Origin: TMED27 sp964350695
GTDB lineage: Bacteria > Pseudomonadota > Alphaproteobacteria > Micavibrionales > Micavibrionaceae
Length of the DNA: 64,000 nt
Assembly: GCA_964350695.1 (NCBI GenBank)
Contig: CAYGKM010000001.1
Span: forward strand, 186,001 to 250,000
Direction of reading: 5' to 3'
In this document: piece by piece, positions 1 to 9,021 of the stretch
How the letters are laid out: each line of letters begins with the position of its first letter
How positions within the stretch are numbered: the stretch's first letter is position 1
The notes under the pieces: generated by a model
What the model was told of the DNA's origin: nothing
Databases searched by the model: none
What the model saw: only the letters and a program-made list of their open reading frames with translations
Translations under genes and position numbers: made by a program

Positions 1-567
1 AAATCGGGCGTGCATGCCACATTGGCAGGGGTTGTCACGGCATTCTTTATTCCCATGACCTGCAAGCGTGAAAAGGCGTATTCTCCGTTGAAAGACTTGG
101 AACATAAACTTCATCCTTGGGTGGCCTTTGGTATTTTGCCTGTTTTTGCCTTCGCCAATGCAGGTGTACCGTTTACGGGGATGAGCTTAAATTCTCTGCT
201 TGATCCGGTAACACTCGGGATTATCCTTGGGCTTGTGGTCGGGAAGCAGTTGGGCATTTTCTCAATGCTTTGGCTTTCTATCAAATTGGGGCTTTCTCCG
301 ATGGTTAAGGGCGCAAGCTGGATTCATCTTTATGGGGTGTCCGTGCTTTGCGGTATCGGTTTTACCATGTCGCTCTTTATCGGCGGCCTTGCCTTTGACG
401 GCATTGAACAACAAGCCTCAATCAGGCTAGGGGTCCTCGCTGGCTCTATTATTTCTGCCGTAGTCGGTTATCTCATATTCTTCTGCGCGCCGCTTGCAAA
501 AGACCCGGAGCCGGGGGCGGGGGACTCCGACATGCCCTCCACTCAAGAGGCTAGCCAAGACGCATAA
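1..567 (+). CDS. nhaA: Na+/H+ antiporter NhaA, C-terminal part
   Basis: Inner-membrane sodium/proton antiporter for pH and sodium homeostasis. The frame is open from base 1 and reads K-S-G-V-H-A-T-L-A-G, the start of a conserved NhaA helix, so the gene begins upstream and the GTG at 10 is an internal valine. About half of a normal ~390-residue protein is present. The motif VGKQLGIF matches the region of the conserved lysine of the E. coli protein, and several later hydrophobic helices end in a hydrophilic tail rich in D, E and S. Family assignment is secure; only the N-terminal half, including the aspartate pair of the transport site, is missing from view. Confidence 0.93.
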   Translation, partial: KSGVHATLAGVVTAFFIPMTCKREKAYSPLKDLEHKLHPWVAFGILPVFAFANAGVPFTGMSLNSLLDPVTLGIILGLVVGKQLGIFSMLWLSIKLGLSPMVKGASWIHLYGVSVLCGIGFTMSLFIGGLAFDGIEQQASIRLGVLAGSIISAVVGYLIFFCAPLAKDPEPGAGDSDMPSTQEASQDA

Positions 568-650
568 AATAGCTTATTCTCTTAAAAGAAATTTTAGGAA
601 TTTCATCATCATCATACAGCCTATTCAGGTTTGTTTTTCAAGAGGATAAC

Positions 651-2096
651 ATGAGCAAGAAAACTGCAATTACGGTCGCGCGCGGCGACGGCATCGGCCC
701 CGCCATTATGGACTCAACGCTCGAAATTTTGGACGCCGCAGGCGCGGCCTTGGATATCGAAGAAATCGAAATCGGCGAAGCGGTCTACAAATCCGGTATC
801 AAAAACGGCATCGCCGAAAGCGCGTGGGACAGCCTTCGCCGCACCAAAGTCTTCCTGAAAGCGCCGATCACCACCCCCCAGGGCGGCGGCTTTAAATCCC
901 TGAACGTCACGGTACGCAAATCCCTCGGCCTGTTCGCCAATGTGCGCCCGTGCGTGTCCTATCACCCCTTCGTCAAAACCCATCACCCGAAAATGGATCT
1001 GGTGATTATCCGTGAAAACGAAGAAGACCTCTACGGCGGCATCGAATACCGCCAATCCCAGGACGTTATGGCCTCTCTCAAAGTCATTACCCGCCCGGGC
1101 ACTGAGCGCATCATGCGCTACGCCTTTGAATATGCCCGCGCCAATGGCCGCAAAAAAGTCACCTGTATGTCCAAAGACAACATCATGAAAATATCGGACG
1201 GCCTCTTCCACGCGGTCTTCGACGAAATCGCCGCTGAATACCCTGATATTCAAAATGACCACATGATTATCGACATCGGCACAGCCAAGGTCGCCAACCA
1301 CCCTGAAATGTTCGACGTCATCGTCACTACAAACCTTTATGGTGACATCATCTCCGACGTAGCCGCCGAAGTCACAGGCTCTGTTGGTCTGGGCGGCTCC
1401 TCCAATATCGGCGTTGATTTCGGCATGTTCGAAGCCGTCCACGGCTCCGCTCCTGATATCGCGACACTCGGCATTGCCAACCCCTCCGGCCTCATCCTCG
1501 GCTCCATCATGATGCTGACCCATATCGGCCAAGGCGACGTGGCCTCGAAAATCCACAATGGCTGGCTGAGAACGCTGGAAGACGGAATCCACACAGGCGA
1601 AATTTATCGTGAAGGCGTATCGAAAGAAAAAGTCGGCACCGAAGGCTTCACCAAAGCCGTCATCGAACGCCTCGGCGAAATGCCCGAAACATTTGCGGCC
1701 AAAAAATACCCGAACGTCGCGGGCGGCCTAAAACTCCCGCCATTAAAACCCCGCGTTGAAGTCTCCAAAGAACGTGTCGGTGTCGATATCGGCATCAACT
1801 TTGACGGCGCGCCCGATGATCTGGCGGCAAAAATCAATGCTTGCGTCACCGATAACCTCAAGCTTCAGATGATCTCCAACCGCGGAACAAAGGTTTGGCC
1901 AAACGGCCAGCCTGAAACCTTCTGCGCCGATAACTGGCGTCTGCGATTCATGACCGATAACGGCGAGCATATCAAAACCAGCCAGGTCATCGCCCTGATG
2001 ACCCGCATGAACGAGGCCGACCTCAACTTCACAAAATCCGTGATGCTGCATAATTATGATGGCAAACCCGGATTCACGGTCGCACAAGGTGAATAA
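651..2096 (+). CDS. icd: Isocitrate dehydrogenase, alphaproteobacterial long type
   Basis: TCA-cycle oxidative decarboxylation of isocitrate to 2-oxoglutarate. The 481-aa product has the long form with a C-terminal extension of about 150 residues seen in Rickettsia and Thermus enzymes. The ATG follows AGAGGA at 5-base spacing. Visible motifs are the substrate loop near residues 90-110 (VRKSLGLFANVRP), NLYGDIISD, and FEAVHGSAPDI ending at D269-I270. The family is usually annotated NADP-dependent, but Asp-Ile after HGSAP is the pair found in NAD-using relatives such as isopropylmalate dehydrogenase; NADP enzymes usually have Lys-Tyr there. Cofactor use is therefore uncertain. The gene stands alone between nhaA and an unknown secreted protein. 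Confidence 0.95.
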   Translation: MSKKTAITVARGDGIGPAIMDSTLEILDAAGAALDIEEIEIGEAVYKSGIKNGIAESAWDSLRRTKVFLKAPITTPQGGGFKSLNVTVRKSLGLFANVRPCVSYHPFVKTHHPKMDLVIIRENEEDLYGGIEYRQSQDVMASLKVITRPGTERIMRYAFEYARANGRKKVTCMSKDNIMKISDGLFHAVFDEIAAEYPDIQNDHMIIDIGTAKVANHPEMFDVIVTTNLYGDIISDVAAEVTGSVGLGGSSNIGVDFGMFEAVHGSAPDIATLGIANPSGLILGSIMMLTHIGQGDVASKIHNGWLRTLEDGIHTGEIYREGVSKEKVGTEGFTKAVIERLGEMPETFAAKKYPNVAGGLKLPPLKPRVEVSKERVGVDIGINFDGAPDDLAAKINACVTDNLKLQMISNRGTKVWPNGQPETFCADNWRLRFMTDNGEHIKTSQVIALMTRMNEADLNFTKSVMLHNYDGKPGFTVAQGE

Positions 2097-2125
2097 TCTA
2101 AAATAATAAGGTATACTTAAAAGTG

Positions 2126-2842
2126 ATGATGAGAACCCTTCACTATACTCTTTGTGTATGCGCCTTTGGTCTGCTGTCCTTAAGCCAAAACGCCTCGGCG
2201 CAAACCGTTAAATACCTGATGCTCGAAGGGCAACAGCTTCCCCCTGTATTGCAAAACAACCAACCCCTTGCCTTTGATGATCCTGAATTCGAGGTCGTCA
2301 AATATTTGAAACTCAAAGAACCCCAATCAATGCGCGAGCGTATAGAACGGCTTGCTCACGGCATTTATGTCGATCTTCCTCCTGAATATGATCACTACGG
2401 CTATGAGGTCCGCAGATACATGGCCCATGTTGGCGGGCCGCTGGTACCAACCTCAAAAACCAATGTGGAGGGGCAGCTTCAAAACATAAAAAATGCAAAA
2501 ATCATCGCCCAGCATTGGCAAAAAACCATGTTTGATGAAATTAAAGATATTGATGAGGCGCTCAAAAACAGTGAATCCGAATCCTCTTACCGCGCGCTTT
2601 ATAAGTATAATTCGGGAATCGTCCGCGCATTTTTCACAGAGCTGAATAGCTGGCTGGATAATAACGAAACGCTTCTGGCTTATTTAATGACCGTCGATGA
2701 TGGCGGCTATACATACGAAGCGCCTGTTTTCCGGTTCTCGGATAAAAAAGATTTAAAGCAATTCGCGCGCTACTATGACGCGCAGATCAGGGCGCTGGAG
2801 CAAATCCGTAAATACCCGCCATTTCGGATTATGCTGTATTAG
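2126..2842 (+). CDS. Secreted protein of unknown function
   Basis: I do not recognise this family. The roughly 238-aa product opens with a signal peptide (basic start, hydrophobic core CVCAFGLLSL, cleavage after NASAQ), so it should be exported. The mature part is charged and probably helical, with no cysteine pairs or catalytic motif that I can see. The start is ambiguous: GTG 2123, ATG 2126 and ATG 2129 are consecutive, and the weak AAGG at 2108 does not decide between them. It follows icd by about 30 bases and could share its transcript. Its stop codon overlaps that of folD on the other strand. Confidence 0.7.
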   Translation: MMRTLHYTLCVCAFGLLSLSQNASAQTVKYLMLEGQQLPPVLQNNQPLAFDDPEFEVVKYLKLKEPQSMRERIERLAHGIYVDLPPEYDHYGYEVRRYMAHVGGPLVPTSKTNVEGQLQNIKNAKIIAQHWQKTMFDEIKDIDEALKNSESESSYRALYKYNSGIVRAFFTELNSWLDNNETLLAYLMTVDDGGYTYEAPVFRFSDKKDLKQFARYYDAQIRALEQIRKYPPFRIMLY

Positions 2843-3675
2843 GCCTTCGCCGCCTCGATCGTGTTTTTCAATAAACACGCAATCGTCATCGGCCCGACCC
2901 CGCCGGGAACAGGGGTGATCGCGCCAGCAATCGCCGCCGCTTCATCAAAATCAACATCCCCGCAGAGCTTCCCGTCGTCCTGACGGTTAATACCCACATC
3001 AATCACAATCGCACCGGCCTTGATCCATGATCCTTTAACCATCTTCGCACGGCCCACAGCCGCAACAAGAATATCCGCAGACCGGCAAACGTCTTCCAGA
3101 TTTTGCGTGCGGCTATGCGCCATCGTCACGGTGCAGTTCTCTGCAAGCAAAAGCTGCGCCATCGGCTTCCCGAATAGCAAGCTCCGCCCAATAACCACCG
3201 CCGTTTTACCGCTTAAGTCTTCGCACACGCTTTTGATCAACATCAATGACCCTTGCGGCGTGCAGGGCACAAGACCGCTTTTATCCCCCGCAACCAACTT
3301 GCCCTGATTAATGAACGACAAGCCGTCAACATCCTTCGCAGGGTCAATCATCTGCACCAACGCATCACTATCCAGATGATCCGGCACAGGAAGCTGCATC
3401 AAAATGCCATGAACGGCAGGGTTGTCATTAAACGCCTTAATCTCGGCGGCAACTTCGCCTTGAGAAGCCTTCTCCGGCAAACGGCTTTCAAAGCTCTGAA
3501 TGCCCACTTTCTCGCAGGCCGAAATCTTATTGCGCACATAAACATGGGAGGCAGGATCATCCCCCACCAAAATCACCGCCAAACCCGGCTTAACCGCCAT
3601 CGCGCTTACGTCCGCGGCGAGCTTGTCCTTCAAAGCGCTGGAAACCGCTTTCCCGTCAATAATCTGCGCACTCAT
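2839..3675 (-). CDS. folD: Bifunctional methylenetetrahydrofolate dehydrogenase/cyclohydrolase
   Basis: Interconverts 5,10-methylene-, methenyl- and 10-formyl-tetrahydrofolate in the cytosol, supplying one-carbon units for purines and other products. The 278-aa length is normal. Visible are the catalytic-lysine region YVRNKISACEKVGI (residues ~46-59), the MQLPVPDHL segment, the NADP-binding VIGRSLLFGKPMAQLL, and the C-terminal TPVPGGVGPMTIA signature. It lies 15 bases after the yggT gene on the same strand, a probable operon, and its stop overlaps that of the preceding plus-strand gene. Confidence 0.97.
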   Translation of the reverse strand: MSAQIIDGKAVSSALKDKLAADVSAMAVKPGLAVILVGDDPASHVYVRNKISACEKVGIQSFESRLPEKASQGEVAAEIKAFNDNPAVHGILMQLPVPDHLDSDALVQMIDPAKDVDGLSFINQGKLVAGDKSGLVPCTPQGSLMLIKSVCEDLSGKTAVVIGRSLLFGKPMAQLLLAENCTVTMAHSRTQNLEDVCRSADILVAAVGRAKMVKGSWIKAGAIVIDVGINRQDDGKLCGDVDFDEAAAIAGAITPVPGGVGPMTIACLLKNTIEAAKA

Positions 3676-3690
3676 AAATCAGTCTTTCTC

Positions 3691-3969
3691 TTAGAATAGC
3701 GCACCTAATACCAAACCGCGCAGCAAATTCAAACCCAAAATCACGATGATCGGCGTAATATCAATCCCGCCAATCGGGGGGATGTATTTGCGCAAAGGCT
3801 TATAAACAGGATCGGTCAGCTTTTCTAAAAGGCGGATAAGGTTCTGCGCCTGCGCATTGCCCGCGTTTATCACTTCAAAATTAATCAGCCAGCTTATGGC
3901 GATTTGCACGATGATGATGCCGATATAAATATCAACCGCCAGCGAAAACAAATATGCAATCATGCCCAT
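3691..3969 (-). CDS. YggT family membrane protein
   Basis: A 92-aa protein with two hydrophobic helices (residues ~5-28 and ~68-90). Between them is the YggT hallmark DPVYKPLRKYIPPIGGIDITPI, seen here as TDPVYKPLRKYIPP followed by GGIDITPI. The family sits in the inner membrane and is linked to osmotic tolerance and cell-shape proteins in other bacteria, but its biochemical role is not settled. It is transcribed with folD downstream. Confidence 0.92.
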   Translation of the reverse strand: MGMIAYLFSLAVDIYIGIIIVQIAISWLINFEVINAGNAQAQNLIRLLEKLTDPVYKPLRKYIPPIGGIDITPIIVILGLNLLRGLVLGALF

Positions 3970-4053
3970 GTTAAAATCCTTCTTTTACGATTTGTTGATA
4001 AACCCCGTATACACTATCATATAACTTGAATAAAGCACGTAAGGGCGCGCCGA

Positions 4054-4743
4054 ATGATCCCGTTTGATTTTATAACTCCCGCAACTCTGTTGGTCTTGGC
4101 CTCGGGCGCTGCGCTGCCGTGTCAAATCCCCAAAGCTGCCGAAATTACGGTCGTCCCGAAAAGTGCCCCTGTGAAATACGATACCACGCAAACCACCGCG
4201 CAAATTCAGGCGCAGGATATCGACACCATCAATCCTTATGGCTTTGACAGCGCCACCCACACAAATGGCTATATGAAGGGGCTGATCTCGATGCGCCCGA
4301 AAGTGAAGCTCGATTATAACGATATCCCCAACACCGATCAGGTCTGCATCTGGTATGACACCGTGGCAATTGATATCCTGATAGACCCTACCATCGTCAT
4401 CCCCAAAGAAGTCGCCGCCGATGCCTGTATGAATAACGCCGTGCGTACCCATGAGATGAAGCATGTCATGGTGGATCGCAGGGTCGTGAATAAATACGCC
4501 AAAACCATGGGCAAAAAGGTTTTTGAAGGGCTGCAATCCCGCGGCTTTGTTGTCGGGCCTGTTAAGGGCGCGGATGCGCAAACCATCGCCGCGCGCATGC
4601 ATAAAACCGTGTCGCAGCTCGTGGAGCTTGAATATAGAAAAATGGATATCGAACGCGCCGAAAAGCAACAAGCCGTTGATAATATAGACGAGTATCAGGC
4701 CGTGCAGGCACAATGCCCGAATTATAAACCCGCTACGCCGTAA
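4054..4743 (+). CDS. Putative Zn-dependent metallopeptidase-like protein (HExxH, DUF922-like)
   Basis: A 229-aa protein with an N-terminal hydrophobic stretch (residues ~8-22) that could be a signal peptide or anchor. The sequence THEMKHVMVD places an HExxH zinc-binding motif at H133-E134...H137, in the style of DUF922-type putative secreted proteases. The surrounding region (R131, MVDRRVVNKY) is a helix as expected, and a charged helical C-terminus follows. Function is inferred from the motif only. It is divergent from yggT and convergent with the PLP enzyme gene, overlapping it by about 11 bases. Confidence 0.72.
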   Translation: MIPFDFITPATLLVLASGAALPCQIPKAAEITVVPKSAPVKYDTTQTTAQIQAQDIDTINPYGFDSATHTNGYMKGLISMRPKVKLDYNDIPNTDQVCIWYDTVAIDILIDPTIVIPKEVAADACMNNAVRTHEMKHVMVDRRVVNKYAKTMGKKVFEGLQSRGFVVGPVKGADAQTIAARMHKTVSQLVELEYRKMDIERAEKQQAVDNIDEYQAVQAQCPNYKPATP

Positions 4744-5872
4744 ATCCTGCCTTTAAATCATCAAGCAAATCATCAATATGCTCAATCCCCACCGATAGCC
4801 GTAACAGGCCATCGCTCACGCCTGCCTTTGTCCGCGCCTCCGCGCCCATCGAAACATGCGTCATGCTGGCGGGGTGATTGATAAGGCTCTCCGTGCCGCC
4901 CAAGCTCTGCGCAAGGGTGAATATCTCAAGGGCCTTCAAAAACGCGTCCATATCCCCTTCAAGCTCAAAACTAATCATCGCCCCGAACCCGCTTTGCTGC
5001 TTGGCGGCAATATGGTGTCCGTCATGCGAGGGCAAGCCGGGATAATAGACATTTGAAACGCGCGGCTGCTCTAGCAAGAACTCCGCAATCGCGTGCGCGT
5101 TTTCACTGGCGCGGCTCACCCGCACTTCCAATGTCCGCATGCCCCGCAAAGTCATATAGGAATCAAACGGCGCGCCGATCGTACCAAGCGAGTTATTCCA
5201 AAGATGAACCTCATCCAGAATATTCTGGCTCGAATTCACAATCACGCATCCCCCCACAACATCGCTATGGCCGTTCAAAAACTTGGTCGTCGAGTGATAA
5301 ACAATATCCGCGCCCAATGCGAAGGGCTGCTGATGCATCGGCGTAAGGAAGGTGTTATCACACACCAAAAGCCCGTCATGGGCATGTGTGCGGTGCGCGA
5401 TATCTTCAATATCGGCAATCCTCATCACGGGGTTGGAGGGGCTTTCAACGATCACCATCTTCGGCGCGTCTTTAAACGCCTCGTCCAGCGCATCCGCATC
5501 ATACATATCAATGAATTTGAGCTTGAAATGCCCTTTCTCGGACAGCGCCCGCAAAAGCCAATACGCCCGTCCATACATATCATAAGGCGCAAACACCAAA
5601 TCATCCGCCTCAAGCAAATGCAGGATCAGCGTCAGCGCCGCCATGCCGCTGGAGGTCACCGCGCATCCAATCCCGCCTTCAAGCTCAGCCAGCGCCTCGG
5701 CAAGCTCATCGCGCGTAGGGTTTTTGGTGCGTGAATATTCATACGTCCCGCGCTTATCAAGCCCGTCAATCGCATAGGTCGAGGATAAATATAGCGGCGG
5801 TATCACCGCGTTATAGGCGGGGTCATTGCCGATACCTGCGCGGATAATGTTGGTGCGTCTCTTTTTGCTCAT
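4733..5872 (-). CDS. Cys/Met metabolism PLP-dependent enzyme (cystathionine gamma-synthase/lyase family)
   Basis: A cytosolic PLP enzyme of the transsulfuration family, acting on homoserine esters, cystathionine or related thio-amino acids. The PLP lysine lies in HSTTKFLNGHSDVVGG; TSSGMAAL near the N-terminus binds phosphate, and ESPSNP and SLGGTESL are family signatures. I chose ATG 5872 (MSKKRRTNII) because GAAGGA lies 7 bases upstream. The longer frame to 5923 reads into a palindromic repeat. Synthase (MetB) and lyase or beta-lyase (MetC) activities cannot be told apart by eye. A second family member lies at 53.6-54.9 kb. Confidence 0.92.
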   Translation of the reverse strand: MSKKRRTNIIRAGIGNDPAYNAVIPPLYLSSTYAIDGLDKRGTYEYSRTKNPTRDELAEALAELEGGIGCAVTSSGMAALTLILHLLEADDLVFAPYDMYGRAYWLLRALSEKGHFKLKFIDMYDADALDEAFKDAPKMVIVESPSNPVMRIADIEDIAHRTHAHDGLLVCDNTFLTPMHQQPFALGADIVYHSTTKFLNGHSDVVGGCVIVNSSQNILDEVHLWNNSLGTIGAPFDSYMTLRGMRTLEVRVSRASENAHAIAEFLLEQPRVSNVYYPGLPSHDGHHIAAKQQSGFGAMISFELEGDMDAFLKALEIFTLAQSLGGTESLINHPASMTHVSMGAEARTKAGVSDGLLRLSVGIEHIDDLLDDLKAGFTA

Positions 5873-5884
5873 CTCACTGTCCTT

Positions 5885-5971
5885 CGTCATTGCGAGCGTA
5901 GCGAAGCAATCTGCCTGAAGCAAGCGCTGGATGGATTGCCTCGTCAGGCTTTCGCCTTTCTCGCAAAGACG
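5885..5971. repeat. CATTGCGAG-type palindromic repeat, copy 1
   Basis: The left arm GTCATTGCGAG and GCGAAGCAATC, and the right arm CTCGCAAAGACG, bound an imperfect hairpin of about 87 bases. It matches the core of a dispersed palindrome found in many alphaproteobacterial genomes. This copy abuts the ribosome-binding site of the PLP enzyme gene on the minus strand. Read in frame it gives the peptide DCFATLAMT, an artefact of the repeat. A fuller copy is at 20455-20552. Confidence 0.85.
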
Positions 5972-6282
5972 CCCCTTAATAAGGTCCAGATATAAAAACC
6001 GCTGCGGTGGTAAATCGCAGCGGCTTTAAATATCGTGTGTGAGCTATAATCTTTAAGACGGTAGAGAGTGAAAAGAATTCTTTCTTTCGATCTGTGTCTA
6101 TAGTCTTAGTATCCCTTTAAAATATGACCAAAAAAAGGCAGCTTCTGGCCTTTTTCAAGGAATTTCATAACACCCTGAATTCACTTGTATTTTTCCCTGA
6201 AAATTTACCATTTTTAAACTATTGCAGTGCATGATATCCTATTATTCAACGTCTAATTCAAGACAAAATGGGGTTATATTAA
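5972..6282. other. Divergent intergenic region with two hairpins
   Basis: No credible gene is seen between the repeat and acnA. Two stem-loops are visible. CCGCTGCG/CGCAGCGG at 5999-6023 is followed on the minus strand by TTTTTATA, so it resembles a terminator for minus-strand transcription, yet it lies upstream of the minus-strand gene. AAAAAGGC/GCCTTTTT at 6132-6155 resembles a weak terminator on either strand. Both could bound a short RNA or act as attenuators in the two leaders. I found no convincing promoter. Confidence 0.5.
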
Positions 6283-9021
6283 ATGTCACGTACAGGTCAC
6301 GATTCTCTGGGTATCCGCAAAACACTTACAGTAGATGGCAAAAGCTACGATTATTTCAGCCTTCCTGCCGCCGCTGCAAAAATCGGCGATATTTCAAAAC
6401 TCCCCTATACTCTTAAAGTATTGCTGGAAAACATGCTTCGCTTCGAAGATGGCCGCACCGTAACCCCCGAAGACGTTCAAGCGGTTGTGGATTGGCAAAA
6501 GAATAAAAAGTCGGATCAGGAAATCGCATTCCGCCCCGCGCGCGTGCTGATGCAGGATTTCACAGGCGTTCCCGCTGTGGTTGATTTGGCCGCAATGCGC
6601 GAAGCCATGAAATCTCTGGGCGGCGATCCGCAAAAAATTAATCCCATGGTGCCTGTCGATCTCGTGATTGACCACTCCGTCATGGTCGATGAATTCGGCA
6701 CAACCAAAGCCTTCCAAGCCAATGTTGAGCATGAATTTGATCGCAACGGCGAGCGGTATGAATTCCTTAAATGGGGGCAGGGTGCGTTTAAAAACTTCCG
6801 CGTTGTTCCTCCGGGCACAGGCATCTGTCACCAAGTGAACCTTGAATATCTCGCCCAGACTGTCTGGGAAGAGGGCGGCGTGATTTACCCTGATACATTG
6901 GTGGGCACAGACTCCCACACCACAATGGTCAATGGCTTGTCCGTTCTCGGATGGGGCGTTGGCGGTATCGAAGCCGAAGCCGCGATGCTCGGCCAGCCTA
7001 TCTCCATGTTGATCCCTGAAGTTGTTGGTTTCAAGATCACAGGAAAAATGAAAGAAGGCACAACCGCGACAGACCTCGTGCTGCGCGTTGTTGAAATGCT
7101 CCGTGAGCTGGGCGTTGTCGGCAAGTTCGTTGAATTTTACGGTTCCGGCCTCGATCACCTGACTCTCGCTGACCAAGCGACAATCGCTAACATGGCACCT
7201 GAATATGGCGCAACCTGCGGATTTTTCCCGATTGATGAAGAAACGCTGAATTACCTGCGCTTCACGGGCCGCGACGAACACCGCGTAAAAGTCGTCGAAG
7301 CTTACGCAAAAGAACAAGGCATGTGGCGCGACAGCAAGTCACCGGAGCCTGAATTCACAACCACGCTACACCTCGATCTCGAAGATGTCGTTCCTGCCAT
7401 CTCCGGCCCTAAACGCCCGCAAGACCGTATCGCGCTGACCGAAAGCGCCGCCGCGTTCAAGAAACACCTCGCCACGACATTGGGCATCGATCCTGTCGGC
7501 GCGCAAGGCAAAATGGCAGCCGAAGGCGGCCCTGTTGACGCCGTTGGCGTTGACCAAGGCCTGCATAAATCTGTGCCCGTTAAAGGGACGGATTATTCCA
7601 TGGAGCACGGCGATGTCGTGATCGCCGCGATCACAAGCTGTACGAACACATCCAACCCCGCCGTGATGATCGCCGCTGGTTTGGTCGCCCGCAAAGCGCG
7701 CGCACTGGGTCTTCAGGTCAAGCCATGGGTGAAAACCTCCCTCGCGCCGGGTTCACAAGTCGTGACCAGCTATCTCGATAAAGCAGGCCTCACTGAAGAC
7801 CTCAACGCTTTGGGCTTTGATACCGTCGGTTATGGCTGTACCACCTGTATCGGGAACTCAGGGCCATTGCCGCCCGCCATTTCCGCCGCCGTGAATGAGG
7901 GTGACCTCAACGTCACATCCGTTCTTTCAGGAAACAGAAACTTCGAAGGCCGCATATCTCCCGATGTAAAATCCAACTATCTGGCCTCTCCGCCATTGGT
8001 TGTGGGCTATGCCATCGCAGGGTCTATGCTCGTGGATCTTTATAAAGACCCCCTCGGACAGGACAAAAACGGCAAGGACGTATTCTTGAAAGACATCTGG
8101 CCGACAAATAAGGAAATTCAGGATCTGATGCTCTCTTCCATCACCCGCGAAATGTTCGTGGATCGCTATTCCGATGTGTTTAAAGGCACAAAGGAATGGC
8201 AAGCCATCGGCACAACCGCCGCCAGCGAAACTTACGCATGGAAGGATAGCTCAACTTACATCCAGAACCCGCCTTTCTTCGATGGTATGACCAACGAAGC
8301 AGGCAGCATCGCCGATATCAAAGGCGCGCGCCCTCTGGCGATCCTCGGCGATTCCGTGACAACAGACCATATCTCCCCAGCAGGTGCGTTCCGCAGCGAA
8401 CACCCCGCAGGCGAATATCTGGTTGAACATGGCGTGCAGCCGAAAGACTTCAACTCCTATGGCTCGCGCCGCGGAAATGACCGCGTCATGACCCGCGGCA
8501 CCTTCGCCAATATTCGCATCAAAAACGAAATGGTTCCGGGCACGGAAGGCGGCTATACCAAGCATATGCCTTCAGGCGAGGAAATGAGCATCTATGATGC
8601 CGCCATGAAATACCGCGAGCAGGGCACTCAGCTCGTCGTGATCGCGGGTAAGGAATACGGCACAGGATCGTCCCGTGATTGGGCGGCCAAAGGTACGCGC
8701 CTCTTGGGCGTGCAAGCCGTGGTCACCGAAAGCTTCGAGCGTATCCACCGCTCAAACCTCATCGGCATGGGCGTGCTGCCCCTCCAATTCACAGGCGGCG
8801 TAAACCGCGAAACATTGGGGCTGGACGGCACGGAAACCTATGACATCACGGGCATCTCCGGCGGCCTAAAGCCCAAGCAGAAAGTGTCCATGACCGTGCA
8901 TTACGCAGACGGGCGCAGTGAAGATGTGAGCCTTGTTTGCCGCCTCGACACGCTGGATGAGGTCGAATACTACCTCAATGGCGGTATCTTGCACTATGTC
9001 TTGCGGAATATGGCGGCTTAA
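6283..9021 (+). CDS. acnA: Aconitate hydratase A
   Basis: [4Fe-4S] enzyme converting citrate to isocitrate in the TCA cycle. The 912-aa length is typical of the AcnA/IRP1 type. Cluster-binding cysteines are seen in ITSCTNTSNP (residues ~450) and GYGCTTCIGNSGPLP (~515-530). The C-terminal swivel domain carries GDSVTTDHISPAG, GSRRGNDRVM and AGKEYGTGSSRDWAAKG. The ATG follows a weak GGGG-containing leader. It is monocistronic; its stop overlaps that of the next, convergent gene. Together with icd it provides two consecutive TCA steps in the window. Confidence 0.98.
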   Translation: MSRTGHDSLGIRKTLTVDGKSYDYFSLPAAAAKIGDISKLPYTLKVLLENMLRFEDGRTVTPEDVQAVVDWQKNKKSDQEIAFRPARVLMQDFTGVPAVVDLAAMREAMKSLGGDPQKINPMVPVDLVIDHSVMVDEFGTTKAFQANVEHEFDRNGERYEFLKWGQGAFKNFRVVPPGTGICHQVNLEYLAQTVWEEGGVIYPDTLVGTDSHTTMVNGLSVLGWGVGGIEAEAAMLGQPISMLIPEVVGFKITGKMKEGTTATDLVLRVVEMLRELGVVGKFVEFYGSGLDHLTLADQATIANMAPEYGATCGFFPIDEETLNYLRFTGRDEHRVKVVEAYAKEQGMWRDSKSPEPEFTTTLHLDLEDVVPAISGPKRPQDRIALTESAAAFKKHLATTLGIDPVGAQGKMAAEGGPVDAVGVDQGLHKSVPVKGTDYSMEHGDVVIAAITSCTNTSNPAVMIAAGLVARKARALGLQVKPWVKTSLAPGSQVVTSYLDKAGLTEDLNALGFDTVGYGCTTCIGNSGPLPPAISAAVNEGDLNVTSVLSGNRNFEGRISPDVKSNYLASPPLVVGYAIAGSMLVDLYKDPLGQDKNGKDVFLKDIWPTNKEIQDLMLSSITREMFVDRYSDVFKGTKEWQAIGTTAASETYAWKDSSTYIQNPPFFDGMTNEAGSIADIKGARPLAILGDSVTTDHISPAGAFRSEHPAGEYLVEHGVQPKDFNSYGSRRGNDRVMTRGTFANIRIKNEMVPGTEGGYTKHMPSGEEMSIYDAAMKYREQGTQLVVIAGKEYGTGSSRDWAAKGTRLLGVQAVVTESFERIHRSNLIGMGVLPLQFTGGVNRETLGLDGTETYDITGISGGLKPKQKVSMTVHYADGRSEDVSLVCRLDTLDEVEYYLNGGILHYVLRNMAA

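Noticed and set aside
714..1592. Long minus-strand frame in icd
   Set aside because: Antisense to conserved icd, no motif.
5972..6282. SAM-II-type riboswitch upstream of the PLP enzyme
   Set aside because: The conserved core bases of that riboswitch were not found on the minus strand.
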